A stretch of 24,959 bases of DNA from Chloroflexota bacterium (GCA_028873745.1 JAPPNT010000029.1:1-24959), one strand, 5' to 3'; shown: positions 13,951-21,261, counted from the stretch's first letter. Program-made: numbers and translations. The notes: generated from the letters alone by a model not told the origin.

Positions 13951-16491
13951 GTGGACACCACAGATTCGCAGCCTACGGATGACAGCCTCGCGTCACGAGA
14001 CGCGGCGGGCGGCCTGCGCGCCCGGTCGCTGGCGCTGCTGGAGTTCCCGGCGGTGCTGGAGCAGCTCGCGTCGCACGCGGGCTTTGTGCTTGGCCGCCGC
14101 GAGGCTCTCGCCCTCACGCCCTCCTCCGACGCCGTGACCGTCGCCGAGCGGCAGCGCGAGACGGCCGAGGCGCGCCTCTTCCTTGAGTCAGGCGGCGTCA
14201 TGGAGTTCGGCGAGGCCGGCGACGTCTCCGTTGAAGTGCAGCGCGCCGCCAAGGGGGGCATCCTCACCGGCCTCGAGCTCCGCGCCGTTGCCGAGACCCT
14301 CCGCGCGGGGCGTCTCGCCCGCGGCGCCTTCCTCCGCCGCGACAACGCCTGCCCGGCCCTCGCGGCGATGGCCCGCAACATTCCGGACATGGACGCGCGG
14401 GAGGCCTCCATCTTCCGCGCCATCGGCGTCGACGGGCAGGTGGAGGACGCGGCGTCGCCGACGCTGCGGGAGCTGCGGTCGCAGGCGCGCGTCGCCTACG
14501 GGCGGCTGGAGGACACGCTGCAGCGCCTTGTCCGCTCGGACCGCACCAGGCGGGTGCTGCAGGAGCCGCTGGTGACCGAGCGCAACGGGCGGCTCGTCGT
14601 GCCCGTCCGCATCGAGATGCGCAGCCGCATGCCCGGCCTCGTCCACGACGTCTCCGGCAGCGGCGAGACCATCTTCGTCGAGCCCCTCGCCGCCGTCTCC
14701 CTCGGCAACCAGTGGCGCGAGCTGAAGCTGGCCGAGACCCGCGAGGAGGAGCGCGTCCTGCGCGAGCTCTCGCTGTCCATCGGCGACTACGCCGACGAGA
14801 TCGACCTGACGCAGGGGCTCCTCGCCCGCCTCGACGCCGTGCTGGCCAAGGGGCGCTACGCCCTCGCCCTGAGCGCCCACCCGGCCGCCACGGCGGACGA
14901 GGGGCTGCAGGACGTGCGGCTCGCCGGCGCGCGGCACCCGCTGCTGCGCGGGCATGTCGTTCCCCTCTCGCTGGAGCTGGGCCACGTGGGGCAGCAGCCC
15001 GTTCGCCCTGAGCCTGTCGAAGGGCAAGACGAAAGAGCTTCAGAACAGCGCATCATGCTCATCACCGGCCCCAACGGCGGCGGCAAGACCGTCGCGCTCA
15101 AGACCCTCGGCCTCCTCGCCCTGATGCACCAGGCGGGCCTGCAGACGCCCGCCGAGCCAGGCACCGTCCTCCCCATCTTCGACGCCGTCTACGCCGACAT
15201 CGGCGACCAGCAGAGCATCGAGCAATCGCTGTCCACCTTCACCTCGCACATGACCAGCGTCCGGGGCATCCTCTCGCAGGCGACGCCCCGCTCCCTCGCG
15301 CTCATGGACGAGCTCGGCTCCAGCACGGACCCGGAGGAGGGCGCGGCCCTCGCCGAAGCGGTGCTCCAGAGCCTGCTCGACATCGGCGTGACCACCATCG
15401 CCACGACGCACCTACGACGCGTCGCCGCCTTCGTGCAGGAGACGCCGGGCATGGTGAACGCCAGCGTGGAGCTCGACCCTGAGACCTTCGCGCCCACGTA
15501 CGGGCTGACCGTCGGGCTGCCCGGCCGCAGCTACGCGCTGACCATCGCCGAGCGCGTTGGCCTGCCCCACGGCGTCGTCGAGCGCGCCCAGGGGATGCTC
15601 TCGCCCGAGCACCACCGCGTCGAGGAGCTGCTCGCCGAGGTCGTCGAGGAGCGCCAGGCCGCCGCAGATGTGCGCGCCGAGAGCGAGGCCGCCCTCGCGG
15701 AGGCGCAGGAGGTGCGGCGGCAGGCGGAGGCGGAGCTTGAGCGGCTGCGGGAGCTCCGCGTCGAGCAGATGGAGACCGCCCGCCACGACCTGCAGGCGCA
15801 GGCCGAGGAGCTGATGGGACGGCTCAAGGCTGCGGAGCGCGCCTTGGTGAACACGCCCGACGCGCCCCGGACCGAGGCCATCGCGGAGGTGCAGCAGGCC
15901 GTCGCGTCCGTGCAGAGCGTCCGGCGGGGCCTCCGCGCCCCCCGGTGGCGGCCAAGGCGAGAGGACCGCGCCGAGTGGCTGCACAGCCTCGGCCCCGGCG
16001 ATACCGTGCGCGTCCGTGGCTTCCCCGGCGCCGCACAGGTCATGGCCACCCCGGACGAGCGCGGCATGGTGGAAGTGGCTGTCGGCGTGCTGCGGGCGCA
16101 GGTGCCCCTTGACCACGTCCTGCACCGCGACCCGGCCGCCGCGCAGGCGGCGGCTGCATCCACGAAACGGAGATACACGAAGAAGGGCCCGGCCATGCCC
16201 GCGCCCGAACCCGCCGGCGAATCGCCCGGCCTGACCGCGCTCCAGCAACTCCCCGCCGCCCAGCTCGACCTGCGCGGCATGCGCGTCGACGAGGCCCTCG
16301 ACCGCCTCCCGCCCTTCCTCGACCGCGCGCTGCAGGACGGCCACGCCCGGGTGCGCGTCGTCCACGGCATCGGCACCGGCGCCCTCCGCGCCGCCGTCCG
16401 CGACTGGCTGCACTCCTCGACCATGGTCAGCCGCTGGCAACCCGCAGAGGGCCGCACCGCGGAAGGCGCCACGGACGTGGATTTGGCGTAG
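13951..16491 (+). CDS. mutS2: Endonuclease MutS2 (Smr domain)
   Basis: MutS2 is a MutS paralogue that lacks the mismatch-recognition domain. In different bacteria it suppresses recombination or acts on collided ribosomes. The protein is 846 residues. The core/clamp region (to ~350) is followed by the ATPase with Walker A G-P-N-G-G-G-K-T at residue 373, Walker B S-L-A-L-M-D-E-L near 450 and S-S-T-D-P-E-E-G. A long coiled coil (about 560-650, many E/A/R heptads) and a KOW-like segment lead to a C-terminal Smr domain with L-D-L-R-G-M-R (~771) and H-G-I-G-T-G-A-L-R. GTG 13951 is chosen for GGGAGGGAC upstream. ATG 13936 is in frame but lies beside the -10. A dispersed palindromic repeat sits in frame just before Walker A, adding about eight residues (P-V-R-P-E-P-V-E-G). 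Confidence 0.96.
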   Translation: MDTTDSQPTDDSLASRDAAGGLRARSLALLEFPAVLEQLASHAGFVLGRREALALTPSSDAVTVAERQRETAEARLFLESGGVMEFGEAGDVSVEVQRAAKGGILTGLELRAVAETLRAGRLARGAFLRRDNACPALAAMARNIPDMDAREASIFRAIGVDGQVEDAASPTLRELRSQARVAYGRLEDTLQRLVRSDRTRRVLQEPLVTERNGRLVVPVRIEMRSRMPGLVHDVSGSGETIFVEPLAAVSLGNQWRELKLAETREEERVLRELSLSIGDYADEIDLTQGLLARLDAVLAKGRYALALSAHPAATADEGLQDVRLAGARHPLLRGHVVPLSLELGHVGQQPVRPEPVEGQDERASEQRIMLITGPNGGGKTVALKTLGLLALMHQAGLQTPAEPGTVLPIFDAVYADIGDQQSIEQSLSTFTSHMTSVRGILSQATPRSLALMDELGSSTDPEEGAALAEAVLQSLLDIGVTTIATTHLRRVAAFVQETPGMVNASVELDPETFAPTYGLTVGLPGRSYALTIAERVGLPHGVVERAQGMLSPEHHRVEELLAEVVEERQAAADVRAESEAALAEAQEVRRQAEAELERLRELRVEQMETARHDLQAQAEELMGRLKAAERALVNTPDAPRTEAIAEVQQAVASVQSVRRGLRAPRWRPRREDRAEWLHSLGPGDTVRVRGFPGAAQVMATPDERGMVEVAVGVLRAQVPLDHVLHRDPAAAQAAAASTKRRYTKKGPAMPAPEPAGESPGLTALQQLPAAQLDLRGMRVDEALDRLPPFLDRALQDGHARVRVVHGIGTGALRAAVRDWLHSSTMVSRWQPAEGRTAEGATDVDLA
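15001..15025 (+). repeat. Dispersed palindromic repeat, copy 3, in frame within mutS2
   Basis: This is a complete unit (GTTCGCCCTGAGCCTGTCGA then AGGGC) inside the coding sequence. It is read as V-R-P-E-P-V-E-G-Q in the linker between the clamp region and the ATPase of MutS2, and it keeps the frame open. Confidence 0.85.
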
Positions 16492-16507
16492 GATCTCGGT
16501 GACATCC

Positions 16508-16533
16508 GCTCGCCCTGAGCCTGTCGAAGGGCG
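16508..16533 (+). repeat. Dispersed palindromic repeat, copy 4, between convergent mutS2 and the Rid gene
   Basis: This complete unit has self-complementary ends (CGCCCT...AGGGCG) in the 61-base gap between two convergent stops. It could fold in both transcripts. There is no T-run, so a terminator role is not shown. Confidence 0.8.
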
Positions 16534-16552
16534 CCCCGGACGGCCCGCACCC

Positions 16553-16936
16553 CTACCCCACGTACGCGATCGCCTCGATCTCTATCAGGAACTCCGGCCG
16601 CGCCAGGCGCGAGATCACCAGCAGCGTCGACGCCGGCGGGTCCGTCTCGAAGTGGCGGAGCCGCGCCGCGCGGGTCGCCTGGATGCAGTCCTCGTTCACC
16701 ACGTACGTCGTTGTCTTGACCACGTCCCTGAACGTCGCGCCGGCGTGGGCAAGGGCCGTCGCCATGTTCTGGTACACCTGCTCCGCCTGCGCCTCCGCGT
16801 CGCCCTCGCCGACGACCGAGCCGTCGGGCGCGACGGACACCTGCCCCGCGATGTACACGGTGTCCCCCGCCTTCACCACGTGCGAGTACCCCGTGGGCGT
16901 GTGCATGCCTGCCGGGTTGGCGTGCTCCTTTGGCAT
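16553..16936 (-). CDS. Rid (YjgF/YER057c/UK114) family protein
   Basis: This is a 127-residue protein of the trimeric Rid family, whose classical members (RidA) hydrolyse reactive enamines/imines such as 2-aminoacrylate. Visible signatures are G-Y-S-H-V-V-K-A-G-D-T-V-Y-I-A-G-Q-V, the central Q-V-Y-Q-N-M-A-T-A-L-A-H-A-G-A motif and the C-terminal I-E-I-E-A-I-A-Y-V. The segment that carries the catalytic Arg in RidA (A-R-S/T) reads P-A-S-T here, so the Arg appears to be replaced. The protein may therefore belong to a Rid subgroup without imine deaminase activity. ATG 16936 has a strong AGGAGG six bases upstream. It is convergent with mutS2 and divergent from the AIR-synthase-like gene. Confidence 0.92.
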   Translation of the reverse strand: MPKEHANPAGMHTPTGYSHVVKAGDTVYIAGQVSVAPDGSVVGEGDAEAQAEQVYQNMATALAHAGATFRDVVKTTTYVVNEDCIQATRAARLRHFETDPPASTLLVISRLARPEFLIEIEAIAYVG

Positions 16937-16972
16937 GGCGATCCTCCTCAGTGCGTTTTCGCTGACGCTGGT

Positions 16973-16978
16973 ATTATA
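16973..16978 (-). promoter_or_regulatory. -10 element for the Rid gene, overlapping a possible opposite -10
   Basis: On the minus strand 16978-16973 reads TATAAT, which gives a leader of about 30 bases before ATG 16936. The -35 is weak (GTTGCG at a 16-base spacing). On the plus strand TATTAT occupies 16972-16977 and could serve the divergent gene at 17021. Confidence 0.5.
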
Positions 16979-17020
16979 GCTTCGTAGCTCCGGGCGCAAC
17001 CCGCGCCCGCCGGAGGCGAT

Positions 17021-18028
17021 GTGGACGCAGGCAAACTCCCCGTGGACCTGCTGGCCCGGCTGCTGTCGGGAACGGCCCAGCCCGACCCGCGCGTCCTGCA
17101 GGGCCCCAGCGTCGGCGCCGACGCCGCCGTCATCGACGTGGGCGACCGCCTCCTCATCGCCAAGGCCGACCCCGTCACCTTCGCGACCGACCGCATTGGC
17201 TGGTACGCCGTGCAGGTGAACGCCAACGACGTCGCCTGCATGGGTGGCACGCCGAGGTGGTTCCTCGCGACCGTGCTGCTGCCCGAGGGCGCGCCCGAGT
17301 CCCTGGCCGTCGCCGTCCACGAGCAGATCACAGCCGCCTGCGACGCCATCGGCGTGACGCTGGTGGGCGGCCACACGGAGGTCACCTACGGCCTGACGCG
17401 CCCCATCGTCTCCGGGCAGATGCTCGGCGAGGCCACGCGCGACACCGTCGTCTGGCCCGGCGGCGCCCGCCCCGGCGATGCCCTCATCCTCACGCAGGGC
17501 ATCGCCATCGAGGGCACGTCCGTCCTCGCCCACGAGACCGCTGACGCCCTCCTCGCGGCGGGCATGACGCAGGCCGAGGTCTCCGCCGCCGCGTCGCTGC
17601 TCGACGCCCCCGGCATCAGCGTCGTCCGTGCCGCCCACGCCGCCGTCAGGGCCGGCGTCACCGCCATGCACGACCCGACCGAGGGCGGACTCGCGACCGG
17701 CCTCTCAGAGCTCGCGGCCGCGGCAAAGGCGGGCCTCGAGGTCGACGGGGCTGCGGTCCGCGTCCTGCCGGAGACAAGCGCCGTCTGCCGCGCTCTCGAC
17801 CTCGACCCGCTGGGGCTGCTGGCATCCGGATCGCTCCTCGCGGCCGCCGTCCCCGAGCGCGCCGAGGCGGTGCTCGCCGCCCTCGCCGCCGAGGGCATCC
17901 CCGCCGCGATCATCGGCCGCGTCACCGAGGCCTCGGCGGGCCTCCGCCTGCGTACGCCCGACGGCCTCTGCGACCTGCCGGGCTACCCCCGCGACGAGCT
18001 CGCGCGCTACCTGAGCCGGGCGTCCTGA
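17021..18028 (+). CDS. AIR synthase-related (HypE/ThiL/PurM fold) ATP-binding protein
   Basis: This is a 335-residue member of the PurM/ThiL/SelD/HypE superfamily of ATP-dependent enzymes. The N-terminal half has V-G-A-D-A-A-V and the Asn/Asp motif V-N-A-N-D-V-A-C-M-G-G, followed by G-G-H-T-E-V-T. The C-terminal half has the superfamily signature M-H-D-P-T-E-G-G-L-A-T-G-L-S-E-L. The overall pattern is closest to HypE, but the HypE C-terminal Pro-Arg-Ile-Cys tail that receives the carbamoyl group is missing (it ends L-A-R-Y-L-S-R-A-S), and no hydrogenase genes are nearby. It is therefore probably a HypE-like AIR-synthase protein of unknown substrate. GTG 17021 follows CGGAGG at good spacing. 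The stop overlaps the EamA transporter start (TGATG). Confidence 0.88.
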   Translation: MDAGKLPVDLLARLLSGTAQPDPRVLQGPSVGADAAVIDVGDRLLIAKADPVTFATDRIGWYAVQVNANDVACMGGTPRWFLATVLLPEGAPESLAVAVHEQITAACDAIGVTLVGGHTEVTYGLTRPIVSGQMLGEATRDTVVWPGGARPGDALILTQGIAIEGTSVLAHETADALLAAGMTQAEVSAAASLLDAPGISVVRAAHAAVRAGVTAMHDPTEGGLATGLSELAAAAKAGLEVDGAAVRVLPETSAVCRALDLDPLGLLASGSLLAAAVPERAEAVLAALAAEGIPAAIIGRVTEASAGLRLRTPDGLCDLPGYPRDELARYLSRAS

Positions 18029-18936
18029 TGCGCAGGCGCATACGGCTGGGGGGGCAGCCGCCCGCTTTCGTCGTATACGGCGGGCTGGCACTGGGCGTCT
18101 CCGCCGTCTCCTCCGCCGCCGTCATCATCCGCCTCGCAGACGCGCCGTCGCTGACCATCGCCGCCTACCGGCTCGCGCTGGCGTCGGCGGTCGTCGTGCC
18201 CCTCGGCCTCGCGTTCGAGTGGGGGGCGCTGTCGTCCCTGACACGGCGGCAGTGGGGGCTCGTGCTGGCGGCGTCGGTGTGCCTGGCCGCCCACTTCGCC
18301 TTCTGGATCGCCTCGCTGGAGCACACGTCCGTCGCGAGCTCCGTCGTCATCGTGACGTCGAACCCGGTCATGGTCGCCATCGGCGCGGCCCTCTTCCTCC
18401 GCGAGCGCAGCTCGCCGCGGGTGGTCGCGGGCATCGCCATCGCGGTGACTGGCGGCCTCGTCATCGCCCTCGGCGACTGGGACCTCGGTGCCCGGCGGCT
18501 CTTTGGCGACTTCCTCGCGCTGCTGGGCGCCGTGGCGGTGGCCGGCTACTACATCGCCGGCCGCAGCCTGCGAGAGCGGCTGAGCATCCTCGGCTACATC
18601 GCGCCCGTCTACGGCACGGCGGCCGTCATCCTCGTCGCGGCGGCGCTGGCGACGGGCTCGCGGCTTACCGGCTTCGGCATCGAGGTCTACGGCTGGCTCG
18701 TGCTGCTGGCCCTGCTGCCGCAGCTCGTGGGGCATTCGTCGCTCAACTGGTCGCTCGGCTACCTGCCCGCGACGCTGGTCGCCACGGCCGTCATGGCCGA
18801 GCCCATCGGCGCGAGCCTGCTGGCGTGGGCCGTCCTCGACGAGGCCCCGCCCGTCGCGACGGTGGCCGGCGGCGCGCTGGTGCTGGCGGGCGTGTTCACC
18901 ACGCTGACCGGCGCGCGCCCGCGGTTGAAGGCGTAG
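18028..18936 (+). CDS. EamA-family (drug/metabolite superfamily) transporter
   Basis: This is a 302-residue integral membrane protein with two tandem EamA domains (about residues 15-145 and 155-293), together about ten helices. Typical motifs are A-A-Y-R-L-A-L-A near helix 2, the S-V-A-S-S-V-V-I-V-T-S-N-P-V-M region ending repeat 1, and A-T-A-V-M-A-E-P-I-G-A-S-L-L-A-W ending repeat 2. Such proteins export amino acids, nucleosides or other small metabolites, but the substrate cannot be assigned here. The ATG overlaps the preceding TGA, so translation is probably coupled to the AIR-synthase-like gene. The last codons overlap the predicted tRNA promoter. Confidence 0.93.
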   Translation: MRRRIRLGGQPPAFVVYGGLALGVSAVSSAAVIIRLADAPSLTIAAYRLALASAVVVPLGLAFEWGALSSLTRRQWGLVLAASVCLAAHFAFWIASLEHTSVASSVVIVTSNPVMVAIGAALFLRERSSPRVVAGIAIAVTGGLVIALGDWDLGARRLFGDFLALLGAVAVAGYYIAGRSLRERLSILGYIAPVYGTAAVILVAAALATGSRLTGFGIEVYGWLVLLALLPQLVGHSSLNWSLGYLPATLVATAVMAEPIGASLLAWAVLDEAPPVATVAGGALVLAGVFTTLTGARPRLKA

Positions 18937-18954
18937 GGTGGGGAATGCTAGAAT
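18925..18954 (+). promoter_or_regulatory. Promoter of the tRNA-Asn gene
   Basis: TTGAAG (18925-18930) and TAGAAT (18949-18954) are spaced by 18 bases and would start transcription near 18961, about 28 bases before the tRNA. A GGGCCG/CGGCCC inverted repeat (18962-18980) would then lie in the tRNA 5' leader. Confidence 0.6.
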
Positions 18955-18988
18955 AGCGATTGGGCCGTTCCCCGCGGCCCGGCGTCTT

Positions 18989-19063
18989 TCCCCGGTAGCT
19001 CAGTGGTAGAGCGATCGGCTGTTAACCGATTGGTCGTAGGTTCGAGTCCTACCCGGGGAGCCA
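18989..19063 (+). tRNA. tRNA-Asn (anticodon GTT), 3' CCA encoded
   Basis: A full cloverleaf is visible. The acceptor stem is TCCCCGG/CCGGGGA, with discriminator G at 19060 and an encoded CCA at 19061-19063. The D-arm is GCTC..AGTGGTAGA..GAGC-like. The anticodon stem ATCGG/CCGAT holds loop CTGTTAA with anticodon GTT. The T-arm is GTAGG-TTCGAGT-CCTAC. The anticodon specifies asparagine. Confidence 0.97.
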
Positions 19064-19155
19064 CCCACCACTCGCGCCAAGCCTGACGCGCAGAGACCGC
19101 TTGCGCCTTGCCCGTCGTTCCCCTCGAACTCACGCGCATCCCGTCGTCGGTTGAA

Positions 19156-20064
19156 TCACAGCTCCGGCATGTGCGCGAGGAACTCTCGCAGCGCCTTGGC
19201 GCACTCCTCCGGCTTCTCCTGGAGCAGGAAGTGCGTGGCGTCGGGCACAAAGTCGTAGTGGACGATGGAGACGTGGCTCAGGTCCAGCGTCGGGAGGTAG
19301 GAGAACGGCAGCGTGGGGTCCGCGCCGATGACCTTGAGGGGGCAGCGCATCGACTCGAAGTCCACGGCAAGGAAGAAGATCCTGGCGTAGTCCGTCATCA
19401 GGGCCTCGTATTCCCGTGGGCACCGCAGCGTAAAGCCCTTTCCGTCCGGGTCCTTCCGCAGCGTCGTCTTGGCCATAAGCTCACGCGCCCCCGGCACCAT
19501 GCGTTGGAACGTGGGGATGTACGCCAGGAAGTCGGAGAACTCCTCCAGCGACCGGAACGTGGTCGCCCTGCGCCGGGTTATGGCCGCCTTTTCAATGGCG
19601 GCCTCGTCGAACCCCTGGTCGGTGACGTTGGGTTTCCGTATCGGCGGATCGAACATGACCAGCGCGGAGTAGGCGCTCCCCATCGTCGGCGATATGAGGG
19701 CGATCAATGAGGACACCGAGTGGTACACGCCGACCTTGGGCTTCGCCCCGAAATGCTCGTCAATGGCCTGCACAATGAGGTCGTGGTCGCTCACCAGGGT
19801 GGGGATGTTGTGTCGTTCGAGGGGCGAGACCTCGTTCCAGCCGTGGTTGCGGAGGTCGTAGACGATGACGTCGAACTCGTCCGTCAGCAGCGACCAGAAG
19901 GGGTAGTACAGGTCGACGGCCAGGCCGTTGCCGTGGCTCATCACCAGCCGCTGCCCGTCCGGGTTGCCGTGGCGGCGCACGATGATCGTGGTGTCGGCAT
20001 CCACGGGAACGCCCACCGTCTCCAGCGGTTCAGGGACGTTCCACACAGTTCCCGCTTCTGTCAT
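19156..20064 (-). CDS. Alpha/beta-fold hydrolase at the end of the polyketide cluster
   Basis: This is a 302-residue hydrolase without a signal peptide. The oxyanion loop is M-S-H-G-N-G-L-A-V-D. The nucleophile position falls in V-G-V-Y-H-S-V-S-S-L, where Ser follows His as in G-H-S-x-G but the flanking glycines are not conserved. The acid is probably in V-I-G-A-D-P and the His in P-D-A-T-H-F-L. It starts at ATG 20064, 41 bases after the phosphopantetheinyl transferase stop, with only a weak AGG upstream. A TACACT in the gap could be a -10. Its position last in the PKS-ACP-PPTase series suggests release or tailoring of the polyketide, but no thioesterase-specific feature proves this. Confidence 0.87.
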   Translation of the reverse strand: MTEAGTVWNVPEPLETVGVPVDADTTIIVRRHGNPDGQRLVMSHGNGLAVDLYYPFWSLLTDEFDVIVYDLRNHGWNEVSPLERHNIPTLVSDHDLIVQAIDEHFGAKPKVGVYHSVSSLIALISPTMGSAYSALVMFDPPIRKPNVTDQGFDEAAIEKAAITRRRATTFRSLEEFSDFLAYIPTFQRMVPGARELMAKTTLRKDPDGKGFTLRCPREYEALMTDYARIFFLAVDFESMRCPLKVIGADPTLPFSYLPTLDLSHVSIVHYDFVPDATHFLLQEKPEECAKALREFLAHMPEL

Positions 20065-20105
20065 AGGTGTGCCTGCATTTCGCCCATGGGAATGAGTGTA
20101 CCGCG

Positions 20106-20873
20106 TCAGGCCTGACGTTGCTCCCCTCGAACGGCGGGCGCCCCCGGCGAAACCGCCGGCTCCGCCTCGGGCGCCATCTCGTGTGCAATCGCGGCGGCGA
20201 AGTCTGCCGTGCCCAGGTCCTCCACCCACCACCGGAAGGCGGGAAGGTGGGGGAAGCGGAAGACGGCCGATGGGTCGCCGTGGAGCAGCGCGGCGGGCAC
20301 CTGAAAGGTCGATACGTCCAGGCGGAGCCCCGTCCCAAGCGCCTTGATCAGGGCCTCCTTTACCGTCCACAGCCGGTAGAAGCGCTCCACCTTCACCTGC
20401 CCCACAGCCGACGCCATTGCGGCCTGCTCGTCCACGCCGAAGACCGTCTCGGACAGCCCGTCCAGGTCGCGCTTGTCGGAGCGTTCCTCCACGTCGATGC
20501 CGATCCGCCCGTGCGTGGCGAGGGCAATCAGGCCGTGCCGCCCGCTGTCGCTCATGTTGAACTGTATCTCCGCGGGCGTGCCGCGCACGACGGCGTAGGG
20601 CTTGCCGTACTCCTCTGTCTCGAACGTGAGGTCCGCGTTGTCGCACGACAGCCGCTCGCAGAGCAGCCGGCGGAGCGCGCCGCGCAGCAGCGTATACTGC
20701 CTGCGCGTTATGGGAAAGACGTACCTCGCGGCCTTGGCGTGCTCGCTCTCGTCCATCCAGGCGTACGCCGACGCTTCCCTGGCAGCGTTGACTGTGAGGT
20801 CGACATGGAAGACCTCAGCGTTGCCAATGGTGCGGAACGGGCTCCACCATGGTTCAGCCGCCGGAGTGCGCAT
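20106..20873 (-). CDS. 4'-phosphopantetheinyl transferase, Sfp type
   Basis: This enzyme transfers phosphopantetheine from CoA to the active Ser of carrier proteins, turning them from apo to holo form. It is 255 residues, the size of Sfp-type enzymes. Visible features are R-R-Q-Y-T-L-L-R-G-A-L-R-R-L-L, Y-G-K-P-Y-A, F-N-M-S-D-S-G (where most members have His in place of this Asp), the metal-binding G-I-D-V-E-E-R, and F-Y-R-L-W-T-V-K-E-A-L-I-K-A-L-G-T-G-L. ATG 20873 is chosen because the TATAAT at 20886-20881 overlaps the alternative in-frame ATG 20882 and would start the message at about 20874, which makes it leaderless. The obvious substrates are the two carrier domains encoded just upstream, at 21016 and within the PKS. 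Confidence 0.93.
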   Translation of the reverse strand: MRTPAAEPWWSPFRTIGNAEVFHVDLTVNAAREASAYAWMDESEHAKAARYVFPITRRQYTLLRGALRRLLCERLSCDNADLTFETEEYGKPYAVVRGTPAEIQFNMSDSGRHGLIALATHGRIGIDVEERSDKRDLDGLSETVFGVDEQAAMASAVGQVKVERFYRLWTVKEALIKALGTGLRLDVSTFQVPAALLHGDPSAVFRFPHLPAFRWWVEDLGTADFAAAIAHEMAPEAEPAVSPGAPAVRGEQRQA

Positions 20874-20880
20874 GAAAGGC

Positions 20881-20886
20881 ATTATA
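20881..20886 (-). promoter_or_regulatory. -10 element of the phosphopantetheinyl transferase gene
   Basis: A consensus TATAAT (minus strand 20886-20881) ends seven bases before ATG 20873, with no ribosome-binding site between. The -35 is poor (TGAGCT at 18-base spacing). This supports a leaderless transcript and the shorter start. Confidence 0.55.
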
Positions 20887-21015
20887 ACGTGTGCCGGCGA
20901 CCGCAGCTCACGAACACAAAAGGCCCGCCGCTCTGCCCTCCAGATGTGCTGAAACGTTCCGTTCAGCCTCGCTTCGGAAATGCGAGCGGCGAGCCTTCTC
21001 TTGTCTGAGGGTTGG

Positions 21016-21261
21016 TTAGGCCCCCGCCTTCTCCAGGTACTCGATCAGCGCCCGGAGGGTCACCAGGTCCACGCAGTCGCCCTCGCTCATCTCGACGCCA
21101 AAGTCCTGGGCTACCACCTTCATGAATGCGACGAAATCTACCGAAGAGACACCCGCCTCACCCAGGTGCGTGTCCAGTTCAAGCTTCGGGCCAATGGGCT
21201 GCCCGTCAACTTCCAGGTTGTCGTCGACAAGCTTCCTGACGCGCTCTTCAATCGTAGCCAC
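21016..21261 (-). CDS. Stand-alone acyl carrier protein
   Basis: This is an 81-residue acidic carrier protein. The helix II motif reads G-E-A-G-V-S-S-V-D-F-V-A-F-M. It aligns with the usual G-x-D-S-L-x-x-V-E and keeps the Ser that receives phosphopantetheine, while the preceding Asp is Ser and the following Leu is Val. It starts at GTG 21261 with GAAGGGAG seven bases upstream. A nearby ATG (21266) is out of frame. It lies 147 bases downstream of the PKS and has its own predicted promoter. Because the PKS ends after its AT remnant without a carrier domain, this ACP is the natural partner of the last ketosynthase. The divergence of D-S-L makes it unlikely to be the fatty-acid ACP. Confidence 0.9.
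   Translation of the reverse strand: MATIEERVRKLVDDNLEVDGQPIGPKLELDTHLGEAGVSSVDFVAFMKVVAQDFGVEMSEGDCVDLVTLRALIEYLEKAGA

Noticed and set aside
18962..18980. GGGCCG/CGGCCC hairpin as a terminator of the EamA gene
   Set aside because: It lacks a T-run and lies downstream of the predicted tRNA promoter, so it is more simply part of the tRNA leader.
20950..21000. CTCGC/GCGAG hairpin between the ACP and PPTase genes as a terminator
   Set aside because: The stem is only about five base pairs with a nine-base loop, and no T-run follows on the minus strand.
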